From Pseudomonas reidholzensis (lineage in GTDB: Bacteria > Pseudomonadota > Gammaproteobacteria > Pseudomonadales > Pseudomonadaceae): 64,000 nucleotides of DNA. Under the pieces are notes generated by a model. It searched no databases and had not been told where the DNA came from. It was given only the letters and a program-made list of their open reading frames with translations. Positions 54,225 through 63,172 of the stretch are shown piece by piece (within the stretch, counting starts at the first letter, position 1; each line of letters starts with the position of its first letter). Position numbers and translations under genes: made by a program. The stretch spans positions 186,001 through 250,000 of the forward strand of contig NZ_UNOZ01000017.1 of assembly GCF_900536025.1 (NCBI RefSeq), read 5' to 3'.

Positions 54225-54632
54225 ATGAAAACCACCCGCCAGACGCGCGCGCTGACTGCCTGGATGCTCTACGCCAGCGTCCTCTTCAGCCTTATGCTCT
54301 GCGGCCTGCACCATGGCCAGATGAGCGGCCTGCGGCTGGCCGGGCTGGACGCGGGTTTCTGTTCGATCAGCAGCGAGCATGGCCCGGCCATCAACCTCGA
54401 TGATGCGGGCGGCGACCAACACATGGCCCAGCTCGACTGCCCGGTGTGCTCCTCCTTCGGCCTGGCCGTACCGCTGACCAGCGCCGCCTGGTCGTTCAGC
54501 CTGATGCAGGGCAACGCGCCCTCGCCGATCGTCGTGCGCAGCTGGGCACAACCGCCGCCGCGCTACCTGCGCCCCGCCATCAATCCCCGCGCCTCCCCCG
54601 CCCCACTTCCCGCAGCTACCGCTTTCGCCTGA
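54225..54632 (+). CDS. DUF2946 family protein
   Basis: A 135-residue protein with one N-terminal hydrophobic helix (about 10-26) and probable metal-binding residues: C26-G-L-H29-H30, C46, and D-C72-P-V-C75-S-S-F in the characteristic DUF2946 spot. The family is often encoded beside TonB-dependent receptors and copper genes; here the next gene, 69 bp on, is a receptor. It may act at the inner-membrane surface in metal uptake or sensing. Function is unproven. Confidence 0.86.
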   Translation: MKTTRQTRALTAWMLYASVLFSLMLCGLHHGQMSGLRLAGLDAGFCSISSEHGPAINLDDAGGDQHMAQLDCPVCSSFGLAVPLTSAAWSFSLMQGNAPSPIVVRSWAQPPPRYLRPAINPRASPAPLPAATAFA

Positions 54633-54701
54633 CCCCTGTACGGCTACGTTTGCCCGTGCGCGCGGGGTCAGCCATGACCTTTGCGTGGAAGTTACGACAC
54701 C

Positions 54702-56852
54702 ATGATCCGCCACACCTCCCTGGTGCTGCTGGCAAGCACCTGCACTTTCGCCTGGGCGCACGCCGCGCCCGTTGAACTCAACGCCACCGCCATCGATGCA
54801 GAACGCGCCGTGCCCTCCGGCGTGCAACTCGACGAGCCGATCCGCACCGGCTCGAAGCTCGGCCTGACCGCGCGGCAGACGCCCGCCTCGGTCAGTGTCT
54901 CGGACCGCAGCGTGATCGAGCAGCGCGGGGCCAAGGACACCCAGGACGTGATCAACGCCATGACCGGCGTGAACGCCTCGGCCAACCCCGGCTACGGCGG
55001 TTTCGTCGCCTACCGCGGCTTTACCCAGAACCAGATCACCCAGCTCTACAACGGCATCAACCTGGGCTACAGCAGCGCCACCCGGCCAGTGGACGCCTGG
55101 ACCGTCGACCGGGTCGAGCTGATCGGTGGGCCCTCCTCGTTGCTGCACGGTGCTGGCGCCGTGGGCGGCTCGATCAACACCATCAGCAAGCTGGCCAGCC
55201 GCGACCCGCAACTGCTCGACGGGCGCCTGCGCTATGGCAGCTACGATGACTCGGAAGTGGCGTTCGGGATCAACCAGGCGCTGGCCAGCAACCCGGCCGA
55301 CGCACGCCACTTCGCGCGTCTGGATTTCAGCCGCGGCCACAGCAATGGCTACATCGACCGCAACCAGCGTGACACCAGCAGCCTGGCGTTTTCGCTGCTC
55401 AGCGACCTGAGCGACAACCTCACCCATACCTTTGCCGTGGAGTATCAGGAAGACAAGGAAATCAGCCCGTACTGGGGCTCGCCGATCCTGCCGGGGCGCC
55501 GCACGATGAAGATCGACAACAGTCGCCGCTTCGAGAACTACAACGTCGCAGACGGGCGCTATGAACAGCGCGTGCGCTGGCTGCGCTCGATACTCGACTA
55601 CCAGATCAGCGACAGCACCAGCGTGCAGAACACCCTCTACCACTACGACGCCGAGCGTGATTACCGCAACGTCGAGCGCTACACCTACAACAGTGCCGGC
55701 AACGTCCAGCGCGCCAGCCCTTACCTGCAACGCCACGAGCAGCAGGTACTCGGCGACCGCGTCGAGCTGCGTCACGATAACCGTCTGTTCGACCTGGCCA
55801 GCCAATGGGCGCTGGGCCTGGATTACTCGCGCATGCGCCAGAACGTCTACCCCACCTCTGGCAACTGGAGTGACCAGGTCGACCCAGAGCATTTCGACCC
55901 TGGCAGCTTCGACGCGATTTCCGGGGTGAATGCCGGCCTTACCAAGCAGCGTCATCACGAGTTGAGCAACCGTGCGGTGTTTGTCGAAAATCGTCTGCAA
56001 CTGACTGAGCGCCTGGCCCTGCTCAGTGGCCTGCGCTACGACTACCTGGAGATGCAGGTGACCAACTACGGCGCGGTATCGCCGACCAGCCCGGCCTACT
56101 TCGAGCGGCGCTGGGAGCCGCTGAGTGGCCGGCTCGGGCTGACCTACGAGCTGACGCCGAGTGCCAGCCTGTATCTGCAGTACAGCACGGCCGCGGATTT
56201 GCCCGCCGGCTCATTGGCGGGTGCGACCTACTCCAATGTCGGGCTGTTCGACTTGTCCAAGGGCGAGCAGTGGGAGGCCGGGAGCAAGTTCGACTTCCTC
56301 GAGGGGCGTGGCGCGGCGACCGTGGCGGTGTACCAGATCGTGCGCAAGGACTTTGCCGTGCGCGACTCGAACGACCCCAACCTGACGGTCCAGGCGGGGC
56401 AGCAGACGTCGCGGGGGGTCGAGTTGTCTGGGCGCTTGCAGGTCACCTCGAAGCTGTTGGCGGAGGCCAACTATGCCTATGTCGATGCGCAGTACGATGT
56501 CTTCAATGAAGCGGTCAATGGGGTGTCGGTGTCGCGCAAGGGCAATGCACCGGTCAATGTGCCGGCCAGTGTCGGTAACCTGTGGTTGACCTACAGCTTC
56601 GACTCGGCCTGGGCCGCGGGGGTGGATGGGCGCTATGTGGGGTCGGTGTATGCGGACAATGCCAATACGTTGAAGGCGCCGGCCTATACGTTGTTCGGGG
56701 CGTTCGTGCGGTACCGGGTCGATGAGCACACGGCGGTCACGGCGCGGGTGCGCAACCTGACCGATGAGGTGTATGCCAAGCAGGCGTATGGCGTGCAGTA
56801 CTACATGGGAGCGCCACGGACGTTCGACGTCGCGGTCGATTTGCGCTTCTGA
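54702..56852 (+). CDS. TonB-dependent receptor paired with DUF2946
   Basis: Outer-membrane receptor of 716 residues: signal peptide to about 22, plug at about 55-170 (T-P-A-S-V-S-V-S-D-R-S-V-I, D-R-V-E-L-I-G-G-P-S-S-L-L-H-G-A-G-A-V-G-G) and a barrel ending in D-L-R-F. It shares a G-S-K-L-G-L-T-A N-terminal motif and a G-A-P-R-T ending with the cobalamin-riboswitch receptor at 37358, so the two are paralogues. The DUF2946 gene upstream suggests a metal-linked ligand. No Fur box or riboswitch is visible in front of this pair. The ATG at 54702 follows GGAAG. Confidence 0.92.
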   Translation: MIRHTSLVLLASTCTFAWAHAAPVELNATAIDAERAVPSGVQLDEPIRTGSKLGLTARQTPASVSVSDRSVIEQRGAKDTQDVINAMTGVNASANPGYGGFVAYRGFTQNQITQLYNGINLGYSSATRPVDAWTVDRVELIGGPSSLLHGAGAVGGSINTISKLASRDPQLLDGRLRYGSYDDSEVAFGINQALASNPADARHFARLDFSRGHSNGYIDRNQRDTSSLAFSLLSDLSDNLTHTFAVEYQEDKEISPYWGSPILPGRRTMKIDNSRRFENYNVADGRYEQRVRWLRSILDYQISDSTSVQNTLYHYDAERDYRNVERYTYNSAGNVQRASPYLQRHEQQVLGDRVELRHDNRLFDLASQWALGLDYSRMRQNVYPTSGNWSDQVDPEHFDPGSFDAISGVNAGLTKQRHHELSNRAVFVENRLQLTERLALLSGLRYDYLEMQVTNYGAVSPTSPAYFERRWEPLSGRLGLTYELTPSASLYLQYSTAADLPAGSLAGATYSNVGLFDLSKGEQWEAGSKFDFLEGRGAATVAVYQIVRKDFAVRDSNDPNLTVQAGQQTSRGVELSGRLQVTSKLLAEANYAYVDAQYDVFNEAVNGVSVSRKGNAPVNVPASVGNLWLTYSFDSAWAAGVDGRYVGSVYADNANTLKAPAYTLFGAFVRYRVDEHTAVTARVRNLTDEVYAKQAYGVQYYMGAPRTFDVAVDLRF

Positions 56853-56880
56853 GGTTTGGGGGCGGAGTGGGGATTGTGGT

Positions 56881-57031
56881 CTTATCCGTTCGATGGGGTG
56901 GCGCTGATGGCCCCTTCCGCCCTTACGGCGGGTCACTTTTTTTCTTGGAAAAAAGTAACCAAAAACCGCCGGCTCCCACATACGGCCCTCCGCTGCGCTG
57001 CGGGTTCCCTCACTCCGGCCTCCTGAGGTCG
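56881..57031 (-). repeat. Dispersed structured repeat, copy 4 (internally deleted, reversed)
   Basis: On the minus strand this is the dispersed repeat from GCGACCTCAGGAGGCCG straight into CCGGAGTGAGGGAACCCG, lacking roughly 120 bp that lie between these blocks in the other copies. It keeps the 3' part with the hairpin (56931-56960) and the CCGCCGTAAGGGCGG stem and ends at GGATAAG. The hairpin belongs to the T-tract type also seen in copy 1. Confidence 0.85.
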
Positions 57032-57095
57032 CCAAGTTAGGGGTGGCGCCTGGGCTGGCGTTATCTTCGACAGTGGCATGAGTGGTGGATATTCG

Positions 57096-57189
57096 GGCCT
57101 CTTCGCGGGTAAACCCGCTCCCACAGGGACCGCAGTGGCCTTACGGTCAGCAGAGAACCTGTGGGAGCGGGTTTACCCGCGAAGAGGCC
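57096..57189. repeat. REP pair (inverted)
   Basis: GGCCTCTTCGCGGGTAAACC at about 57096 and its complement ending at 57189 (CGCGAAGAGGCC) enclose about 40 bp. TTTACC-core type, placed between two copies of the dispersed repeat. Confidence 0.9.
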
Positions 57190-57201
57190 GGGACTGCCAA
57201 T

Positions 57202-57578
57202 GCAAATTCTGGCGCTGACGCGCTGTACCGCCCTTATAAACAAGCGAGAGCGCAGCGATTCGCCAGCCGTTGCCCTGGCCCTTGATCTGGCTGATCTTGA
57301 TCTGGCTTGTGATCTTGATCTACCGCGACTTCAGGAGGCCGAACGGAGGTCTTGCGGAGTGAGGTGACGGCCATGGATGGCCGGCAAGCGCCGCGGGCCA
57401 GGAAGGCCCGTCCGGCGCGGTCCTCACGGGAGCAAGGCCGGAGTGAGGGAACCCGTAGCGCAGCGAAGGGCCGGATGCAGGAGCCAAGACCTTTTGGTTA
57501 CTTTTGGGGCGTTTGCCAAAAGTGACCCGCCGTAAGGGCGGAAGGGGCCAGTAGCCGCACCACACCCACCGGATAAGC
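57202..57578 (+). repeat. Dispersed structured repeat, copy 3
   Basis: A full copy of about 377 bp: AAATTCTGGCGCT, AGCGAGAGCGCAGCGATTCG, a short GATCTTGATCT array (57281-57322), the CGCGACTTCAGGAGG block (from 57333) and the hairpin GGTTACTTTTGG (57496-57507) / CCAAAAGTGACC (57516-57527), ending with GGATAAGC. It is the closest relative of copy 2. The following 180 bp hold a 20-bp palindrome and the promoter of the 57757 gene. Confidence 0.88.
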
Positions 57579-57648
57579 TCGCTAATCGAAACCCGCCACC
57601 ACCGGCAACACAGGGTGTTGGCGCCCGCAAACACCGCGTATCCCACGT

Positions 57649-57706
57649 CGATGAAACATGTTTCATCGTCAGTTTATTTACTTAGGCTGCTATCAAACCC
57701 TATAAC
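57649..57706 (+). promoter_or_regulatory. 20-bp perfect palindrome and promoter of the 57757 gene
   Basis: CGATGAAACATGTTTCATCG (57649-57668) is a perfect palindrome. Its core TGAAAC-AT-GTTTCA resembles LacI-family operators such as PtxS sites (TGAAAC-CG-GTTTCA). A TATAAC box (57701-57706) with a weak TTACTT 17 bp before it follows, so the palindrome sits just upstream of a probable promoter. Confidence 0.6.
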
Positions 57707-57756
57707 TAAGTCCTGCGACACAGTGCCGCAGCCAACTCAGCAGTGGAGTTTTAACG

Positions 57757-57939
57757 ATGACAGTCCAAGTAAGCGAGCGCGACGAATCGAAAATGTCCCA
57801 CGAAGGCGTAGCCGCCGGTGTACGGATCTGGGATGTGCACCAGCAGGGCCAACTGGTCGGTATGTTCCACCAGGAGCACGAAGCCCAGGAATACCGCCAC
57901 GAACTCGAGCAGCTCGAGAGCCAACGCACCACGCAATAA
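57757..57939 (+). CDS. Small conserved hypothetical protein
   Basis: A 60-residue acidic, probably soluble protein (S-E-R-D-E-S-K-M-S-H-E-G near the start, H-E-H-E-A-Q-E-Y-R-H-E-L-E-Q-L-E near the end) with a short V-R-I-W-D-V-H-Q-Q-G strand-like centre. I know no function for it. It has a GGAG ribosome-binding site 9 nt upstream, a clear promoter region with a palindromic operator, and a strong terminator 12 bp after its stop, so it is a real single-gene unit. Confidence 0.75.
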   Translation: MTVQVSERDESKMSHEGVAAGVRIWDVHQQGQLVGMFHQEHEAQEYRHELEQLESQRTTQ

Positions 57940-57951
57940 TCAGTCTTCAAT

Positions 57952-57978
57952 AAAAAACCCCGCCTAGGCGGGGTTTTT
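57952..57978. terminator. Bidirectional rho-independent terminator
   Basis: AAAAACCCCGCC (57953-57964) and GGCGGGGTTTTT (57967-57978) form a perfect stem with A and T tracts on both sides, ending both the 57757 gene and the convergent DUF2058 gene. Confidence 0.95.
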
Positions 57979-57983
57979 CGCGC

Positions 57984-58523
57984 TTACCACATGAGATCGT
58001 CAGGGATCTTGTAGGCCGCGTACGGATCGTCCTCGTCCGCCTCCTCGACATGCGTGTTGAGCAGCAGGATGCGATTGGGGTCGCGCTCCTGGATCTTCAC
58101 CGCCGCCTCACGCGGGATCACCTCGTAGCCGCCACCCAAGGCCACCACCGCCAGCGAGCCATTGCTCAGCTTGGTGCGCATCAGCGCGTTGACGGCGATG
58201 CGCTTGACCTTCTTGTCGTCGACGAAGTTGTAGTAGTCCTCGCTGGTCAGCTTGGGCAGGCGGGTCGCTTCGATCAATTGCTTGATCTGCGCGGCACGGG
58301 CCTTCTGCTCGGCCTTCTCCTGCTGCTGACGGTTGAGCTCCTGGTCACGCTTGGCCTTGTCGGCCATGGCTTCCTTGGCCAGACGCTGCTGGCTGTCGTC
58401 TACCTCGACCTGGCCTTTTTGCTCCAGGCGCTTCTGTTTCTTTTCTGCTTTGTTGGTCTGCTGGACCTGCTTCTGGTTAACCAGACCGGCCTTGAGCAAT
58501 TGGTCGCGAAGGGAAAGGCTCAT
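57984..58523 (-). CDS. DUF2058 family protein (YaiL-like)
   Basis: A 179-residue cytosolic protein of the DUF2058/YaiL family, often called nucleoprotein/polynucleotide-associated enzyme without proven activity. The N-terminal half is a long charged coiled coil (L-R-D-Q-L-L-K-A-G-L-V, then many K-K-Q, E-K-A-E-Q-K-A-R-A-A), and the C-terminal half is a compact domain with D-Y-Y-N-F-V-D-D-K-K-V-K-R-I near residue 96 and A-L-G-G-G-Y-E-V-I-P near 128. It closes at a shared bidirectional terminator; mazG lies 26 bp upstream. Confidence 0.9.
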   Translation of the reverse strand: MSLSLRDQLLKAGLVNQKQVQQTNKAEKKQKRLEQKGQVEVDDSQQRLAKEAMADKAKRDQELNRQQQEKAEQKARAAQIKQLIEATRLPKLTSEDYYNFVDDKKVKRIAVNALMRTKLSNGSLAVVALGGGYEVIPREAAVKIQERDPNRILLLNTHVEEADEDDPYAAYKIPDDLMW

Positions 58524-58549
58524 GGATGTTCACTCACTTATGCAACAGC

Positions 58550-59383
58550 TCAGCCGCAGCTGGGCAGGTTCTTTTCCTGACGTTTGGCTTCCCCCCAAAG
58601 GGCATCCAGTTCGTCAAGGTTACAGGTTTCGATGGGCTTGCCGCTGTCGCGCAAGGCCTGTTCGATGAAGCGGAAACGTCGCTCGAACTTGCGGTTTGCG
58701 CGACGCAGGGCGTTTTCCGGGTCTTGCTTGAGGTGGCGTGCCAGGTTGACGGTGGCGAACAGCAGGTCACCGATTTCGTCTTCCAGCGCGTCGCTGTCGC
58801 CGTCAGCCATGGCCTGGAGGACTTCGTCCAGCTCCTCGCGGACCTTGTCCAGCACCGGCAACGCATCCGGCCAGTCGAAACCGACCGTGGCGGTGCGCTT
58901 CTGCAGCTTGGCCGCGCGCGACAGGGCAGGCAAGGCCGCCGGCACGTCGTCGAGCAACGACAGCTGCTCGGGTTCGCTGTTCTCGGCGCGCTCTTCAGCC
59001 TTGATCTGCTCCCAGCGCGTCTTTACCTGGGCCTCGCTCAGGCTAGGGGTGTCGAGCGGCGCGTAGAGCTCGCCGGTGGGGAATACGTGCGGGTGGCGGC
59101 GGATCAGCTTGCGGGTGATACCGTCGACCACGCCGGCAAATTCGAAGCGGCCTTCTTCGCGGGCCAGCTGGCTGTAGTAGACCACCTGGAACAACAGGTC
59201 GCCGAGCTCGCCCTGCAGGTGCGCGAAGTCACCGCGCTCGATGGTATCGGCGACTTCATAGGCCTCCTCGATCGTGTGCGGGACGATGCTGGCGTAGTCC
59301 TGCTTGAGGTCCCAGGGGCAGCCATGGTGCGGGTCGCGCAGGCGGGCCATGAGGTGCAGCAAGTCTTCAAGGGTGTAGAGCAT
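58550..59383 (-). CDS. mazG: Nucleoside triphosphate pyrophosphohydrolase MazG
   Basis: A 277-residue NTP pyrophosphohydrolase with two MazG helical domains in tandem. The first, about 8-110, has the E-E-A-Y-E-V-A-D and G-E-L-G-D-L-L-F metal-binding motifs; the second, about 180-265, repeats them as E-E-L-D-E-V and D-E-I-G-D-L-L-F. The C-P-W-D near residue 23 is a family mark. It removes abnormal or excess NTPs and in E. coli influences the stringent response; the relA gene just upstream on the same strand is in keeping with that. Confidence 0.94.
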   Translation of the reverse strand: MLYTLEDLLHLMARLRDPHHGCPWDLKQDYASIVPHTIEEAYEVADTIERGDFAHLQGELGDLLFQVVYYSQLAREEGRFEFAGVVDGITRKLIRRHPHVFPTGELYAPLDTPSLSEAQVKTRWEQIKAEERAENSEPEQLSLLDDVPAALPALSRAAKLQKRTATVGFDWPDALPVLDKVREELDEVLQAMADGDSDALEDEIGDLLFATVNLARHLKQDPENALRRANRKFERRFRFIEQALRDSGKPIETCNLDELDALWGEAKRQEKNLPSCG

Positions 59384-59400
59384 GGGCAGGTCCTTCGGTT

Positions 59401-59466
59401 GCGCCCTTTTCGCGGGTAAACCCGCTCCCACAACAGGCTGTGGGAGCGGCTTACCCGTAAAGGGCG
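59401..59466. repeat. REP hairpin between relA and mazG
   Basis: GCGCCCTTTTCGCGGGTAAA at 59401 with its complement to 59466 makes a long hairpin (TTTACC-type REP pair) in the 93-bp gap of the relA-mazG transcript. It may separate the expression of the two genes. Confidence 0.85.
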
Positions 59467-59476
59467 CGCCGCCGTT

Positions 59477-61717
59477 TCAAGGGGTGCGATTACGCCGCGT
59501 TTCGATGATGTTCGGCAACTGCGAAATCCGCCCCAGTAAACGCCCGAGGGCGTCCAGGCCTGGGATCTCGATGGTCAGCGACATCAAGGCGGTGTTGTCT
59601 TCCTTGTTCGAGCGGGTATTGACCGCCAGCACGTTGATCTTCTCGTTGAGCAGCACCTGCGACACGTCGCGCAGCAGCCCCGGGCGGTCGTAGGCACGGA
59701 TGATGATGTCGACCGGGTAGGTCTGCACCGGCACCGGGCCCCAACTGACCTGGATGATCCGCTCAGGCTCGCGCCCGCTCAGTTGCAGCACCGACGCGCA
59801 GTCCTGGCGGTGGATGGTCACGCCGCGGCCCTGGGTGATATAGCCAACGATGGCATCGCCCGGCAGCGGCTGGCAGCAGCCGGCCATCTGCGTCAGCAGG
59901 TTGCCGACGCCCTGGATCTGGATGTCGGCACGCTTGCCGGTGCGTGCACCGGACGGCTTGCGCGGGGTCAGCTCGATCTGCTCGATGCGCTCCGGCTCGA
60001 GCAACTGCTGGGCGGCGTTGACCAGGTGCGCCAGGCGCAGGTCGCCGGCACCGAGTGCGGCAAACAGGTCTTCGGCGGTCTTCACGTTGGCCTTTTCGGC
60101 CAGGCGCTCGAAGTCCACCTGCGGCAGGCCGAGGCGGCTCAGTTCGCGCTCGAGCAGGGTCTTGCCAGCAGCGACGTTCTGGTCGCGGGCCTGCAGCTTG
60201 AACCAGTGAACGATCTTCGCCCGCGCCCGCGAGGTGGTCACGTAGCCGAGGTTGGAGTTCAGCCAGTCGCGGCTCGGGCTGCCGTGCTTGCTGGTGATGA
60301 TCTCGACCTGCTCGCCGGTCTGCAGGCTGTAGTTGAGCGGCACGATGCGCCCGTTGATCTTGGCGCCACGGCAGTTGTGGCCGATCTCGGTGTGCACGCG
60401 GTAGGCGAAGTCCAGCGGCGTGGCGCCCTTGGGCAGGTCGATGGCGTGGCCGTCGGGGGTGAAGATGTACACCCGGTCCGGTTCGATATCGACCCGCAGC
60501 TGTTCGGCCAGGCCGCCGATGTCACCGAGCTCTTCGTGCCACTCCAGCACCTGGCGCAACCAGGAGATCTTCTCTTCGTAGTGGTTGGAGCTGGCCTTGA
60601 CGTCGGTGCCCTTGTAGCGCCAGTGGGCGCACACGCCCAGCTCGGCCTCTTCGTGCATGCCGTGGGAGCGGATCTGCACTTCGAGGACCTTGCCCTCCGG
60701 GCCGATCACTGCGGTGTGCAGGGAGCGGTAGCCGTTCTCCTTGGGGTTGGCGATGTAGTCGTCGAACTCCTTGGGGATATGCCGCCAGAGGGTATGGACG
60801 ATGCCCAGCGCGGTGTAGCAGTCGCGGATCTCCGGCACCAGCACGCGCACGGCGCGCACGTCGTAGATCTGGCTGAACTCCAGGCCCTTGCGCTGCATCT
60901 TGCGCCAGATCGAATAGATGTGTTTCGCCCGGCCACTGATGTCGGCCTTGACGCCGGTGGCCAGCAGCTCGTTCTGCAACTGGTTCATCACCTCGCCGAT
61001 GAACCGCTCGCGGTCCAGCCGGCGCTCGTGCAGGAGCTTGGCGATCTGCTTGTACTGGTCAGGCTCGAGGTAGCGGAACGACAGGTCTTCCAGCTCCCAC
61101 TTGATGTGACCGATACCCAGGCGGTGCGCCAGCGGCGCATAGATGTCGAACACCTCGCGCGCGACGCGCAGGCGTTTTTCGTCGTCGGCGGCCTTTACCG
61201 CGCGGATCGCGCAGGTCCGCTCGGCCAGCTTGATCAACGCCACACGGACGTCGTCGACCATGGCCACGAGCATCTTGCGCAGGTTCTCGACCTGCGCCTG
61301 CGAGCCGAGCACCAACGACTGGCGTGGGCTCAGGCTGGCGCTGATGGCGGCCATGCGCAGCACGCCGTCGATCAGCTTCGACACCACCGGGCCAAAGCGC
61401 TGGCCGACTTCGGCCAGGGTCACCTTGCCTTCGCGGACCGAGCGATAGATCACGGCCGCCACCAGCGAATCCTGATCGAGCTTGAGGTCGGCGAGGATCT
61501 CGGCGATCTCCATCCCGGCCTGGAAGCTGGACGTGCCGTCCGCCCACGAATGCTTGGCCGGGTTGCCCTTTTTCTCGACTTCCTGGGCGAACTCGCAGGC
61601 TTCTTTCAAGCCCACCCGGTCCAGCGCCGAATCGACCTTGACCACATGATCCAGCCATGCCTCGAGATTGATACTGCCGTCGGTGTTGACCGGCTGGTGC
61701 ACTCTCACCTGTACCAT
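59477..61717 (-). CDS. relA: GTP pyrophosphokinase RelA
   Basis: A 746-residue ribosome-associated (p)ppGpp synthetase for the stringent response. Order: degenerate HD hydrolase domain (about 55-200; where SpoT has H-D-V-I-E-D there is Y-R-S-V-R-E, so hydrolysis should be lost), synthetase domain (about 235-375, with Y-R-S-L-H-T-A-V near residue 336), TGS domain (about 400-465), helical/zinc-finger region and C-terminal ACT domain (about 665-740). Length equals the Pseudomonas norm. It follows rlmD on the same strand by 96 bp. Confidence 0.96.
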   Translation of the reverse strand: MVQVRVHQPVNTDGSINLEAWLDHVVKVDSALDRVGLKEACEFAQEVEKKGNPAKHSWADGTSSFQAGMEIAEILADLKLDQDSLVAAVIYRSVREGKVTLAEVGQRFGPVVSKLIDGVLRMAAISASLSPRQSLVLGSQAQVENLRKMLVAMVDDVRVALIKLAERTCAIRAVKAADDEKRLRVAREVFDIYAPLAHRLGIGHIKWELEDLSFRYLEPDQYKQIAKLLHERRLDRERFIGEVMNQLQNELLATGVKADISGRAKHIYSIWRKMQRKGLEFSQIYDVRAVRVLVPEIRDCYTALGIVHTLWRHIPKEFDDYIANPKENGYRSLHTAVIGPEGKVLEVQIRSHGMHEEAELGVCAHWRYKGTDVKASSNHYEEKISWLRQVLEWHEELGDIGGLAEQLRVDIEPDRVYIFTPDGHAIDLPKGATPLDFAYRVHTEIGHNCRGAKINGRIVPLNYSLQTGEQVEIITSKHGSPSRDWLNSNLGYVTTSRARAKIVHWFKLQARDQNVAAGKTLLERELSRLGLPQVDFERLAEKANVKTAEDLFAALGAGDLRLAHLVNAAQQLLEPERIEQIELTPRKPSGARTGKRADIQIQGVGNLLTQMAGCCQPLPGDAIVGYITQGRGVTIHRQDCASVLQLSGREPERIIQVSWGPVPVQTYPVDIIIRAYDRPGLLRDVSQVLLNEKINVLAVNTRSNKEDNTALMSLTIEIPGLDALGRLLGRISQLPNIIETRRNRTP

Positions 61718-61813
61718 CTTTGCTTTACCTTTCCATACAGTGCACCCGCGGGCGCACTGAGAATCACCGTGTGGCCTCCAGTCCCTGGAAGCCGCACCAA
61801 GCGGCTAGCGTGG

Positions 61814-63172
61814 CTAGTCCGCTTCGAATAACGCCATGGCTTCGACATGCGCCGTCTGAGGAAACATGTCGAGAATCCCGGCCCTTGTTAACCGGTACCC
61901 TTGCCCCACCAGCACCTGAGCGTCTCGCGCCAGTGTGGCCGGGTTGCATGACACATAGACCAACCGCTTGGCCTTGAGGCGTGCGATGCCTTGCACGACC
62001 TCGAAAGCACCGTCGCGCGGTGGATCCAAGAGTACCGCAGAAAAGCCCTCGGCGGCCCATGCGGCGCCTGCCAAAGGCTGGGATAAATCGGCCTGAAAAA
62101 ACCCTGCGTTATGCACATTGTTGTCTCGGGCATTGGCCGCGGCCCGATCGACCATGGCCTGCACACCTTCCACCGCGACCACTTCGCGGGCCTGCCTGGC
62201 CAGCGGCAGGGCAAAGTTGCCCAGGCCGCAGAACAGGTCCAGCACACGCTCGTCGGCTTGCGGTGCGAGCCAGGCCAGGGCCTGCTCGATCATGGCCGTG
62301 TTGACCTGGGCATTGACCTGCACGAAGTCGCCCGGCCGCCAGGCCAGTTGCATGGCCCATGGCTCCAGGGTGAAGCCCAGGGTCTGCCCGGCCTCGACCG
62401 GCGCCGGTTCACCCTCCCCTTGCAACCATAGCTGGGCACCGGCCTCCTTGCAGAAGGCCTGCAGGCGCGCCAGGTCGTCCTCCGGCAGGGGCGCGACGTG
62501 GCGCACCAGCACGGCTTCGGCAGTACCGCTGAAGAGTTCGACATGGCCCAGCGCCTGCGGTTTGCTCAGGCTGCGGAGCACCGTCGGCAGATGCCGCATG
62601 ATCGTCTGCAAGGGCTGTACCAGCACCGGGCAGTCGTCGATGGCAATGATCTCCTGGCTGGCTTCGGCACGGAAACCGACGTCCAGCTGGCGCGCCTTGG
62701 GGTCCCAGCGCACGGCGATGCGCGCGCGCCGGCGGTAGCCGAATTCGGGGCCGAACAGCGGCGGCGCCCAGCTTTCCGGCTGGATGCCGGCAACCCGCTG
62801 CAACTGTTCGGCGAGCAGACGCTGCTTGAGCGCGAGCTGGTCCGCGTGCGGCAGGTGCTGCAGGTTGCAACCGCCACAGCGGTCGAAGTGCCGGCACGGC
62901 GCCTGGCGCCGTTCGGGGCTGGCCTGCAGCACCCGCTCGAGGCGCGCGTCGACGATCTTGCCACGGGCGCCAAGCACCCGCGCCTCGACCGCCTCGCCGG
63001 CCAGCGCACCGCTGACGAACCAGGTGCGGCCTTCATGGAAGGCGATGCCGCGGCCGTCACCGGACAGCCGTTCGATGTCCAGCCGTTGCTTCTTGCCAAC
63101 GGGGACCTGGGGTGCACGGTTACCGCCGGCCGGTTGGAAGCGCAAGCCGCCTTTGCTTTTCTTGCTGGTCAT
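61814..63172 (-). CDS. rlmD: 23S rRNA (uracil-1939-C5)-methyltransferase RlmD
   Basis: A 452-residue SAM-dependent methyltransferase (formerly RumA) that makes m5U1939 in 23S rRNA. A TRAM domain (about 25-80) precedes an Fe-S cluster site [10 protein letters not shown] near residue 94-103; the Rossmann methyltransferase domain has [11 protein letters not shown] near 310 and the nucleophilic cysteine lies in [12 protein letters not shown] near residue 405. Its ATG overlaps the stop of cysM, so the two are translationally coupled. Confidence 0.95.
   Translation of the reverse strand: MTSKKSKGGLRFQPAGGNRAPQVPVGKKQRLDIERLSGDGRGIAFHEGRTWFVSGALAGEAVEARVLGARGKIVDARLERVLQASPERRQAPCRHFDRCGGCNLQHLPHADQLALKQRLLAEQLQRVAGIQPESWAPPLFGPEFGYRRRARIAVRWDPKARQLDVGFRAEASQEIIAIDDCPVLVQPLQTIMRHLPTVLRSLSKPQALGHVELFSGTAEAVLVRHVAPLPEDDLARLQAFCKEAGAQLWLQGEGEPAPVEAGQTLGFTLEPWAMQLAWRPGDFVQVNAQVNTAMIEQALAWLAPQADERVLDLFCGLGNFALPLARQAREVVAVEGVQAMVDRAAANARDNNVHNAGFFQADLSQPLAGAAWAAEGFSAVLLDPPRDGAFEVVQGIARLKAKRLVYVSCNPATLARDAQVLVGQGYRLTRAGILDMFPQTAHVEAMALFEAD

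Noticed and set aside
53346..56000. An 884-codon antisense frame opposite the ParA and TonB receptor genes
   Set aside because: It spans three well-supported plus-strand genes and has no recognisable domain; typical high-GC shadow frame.
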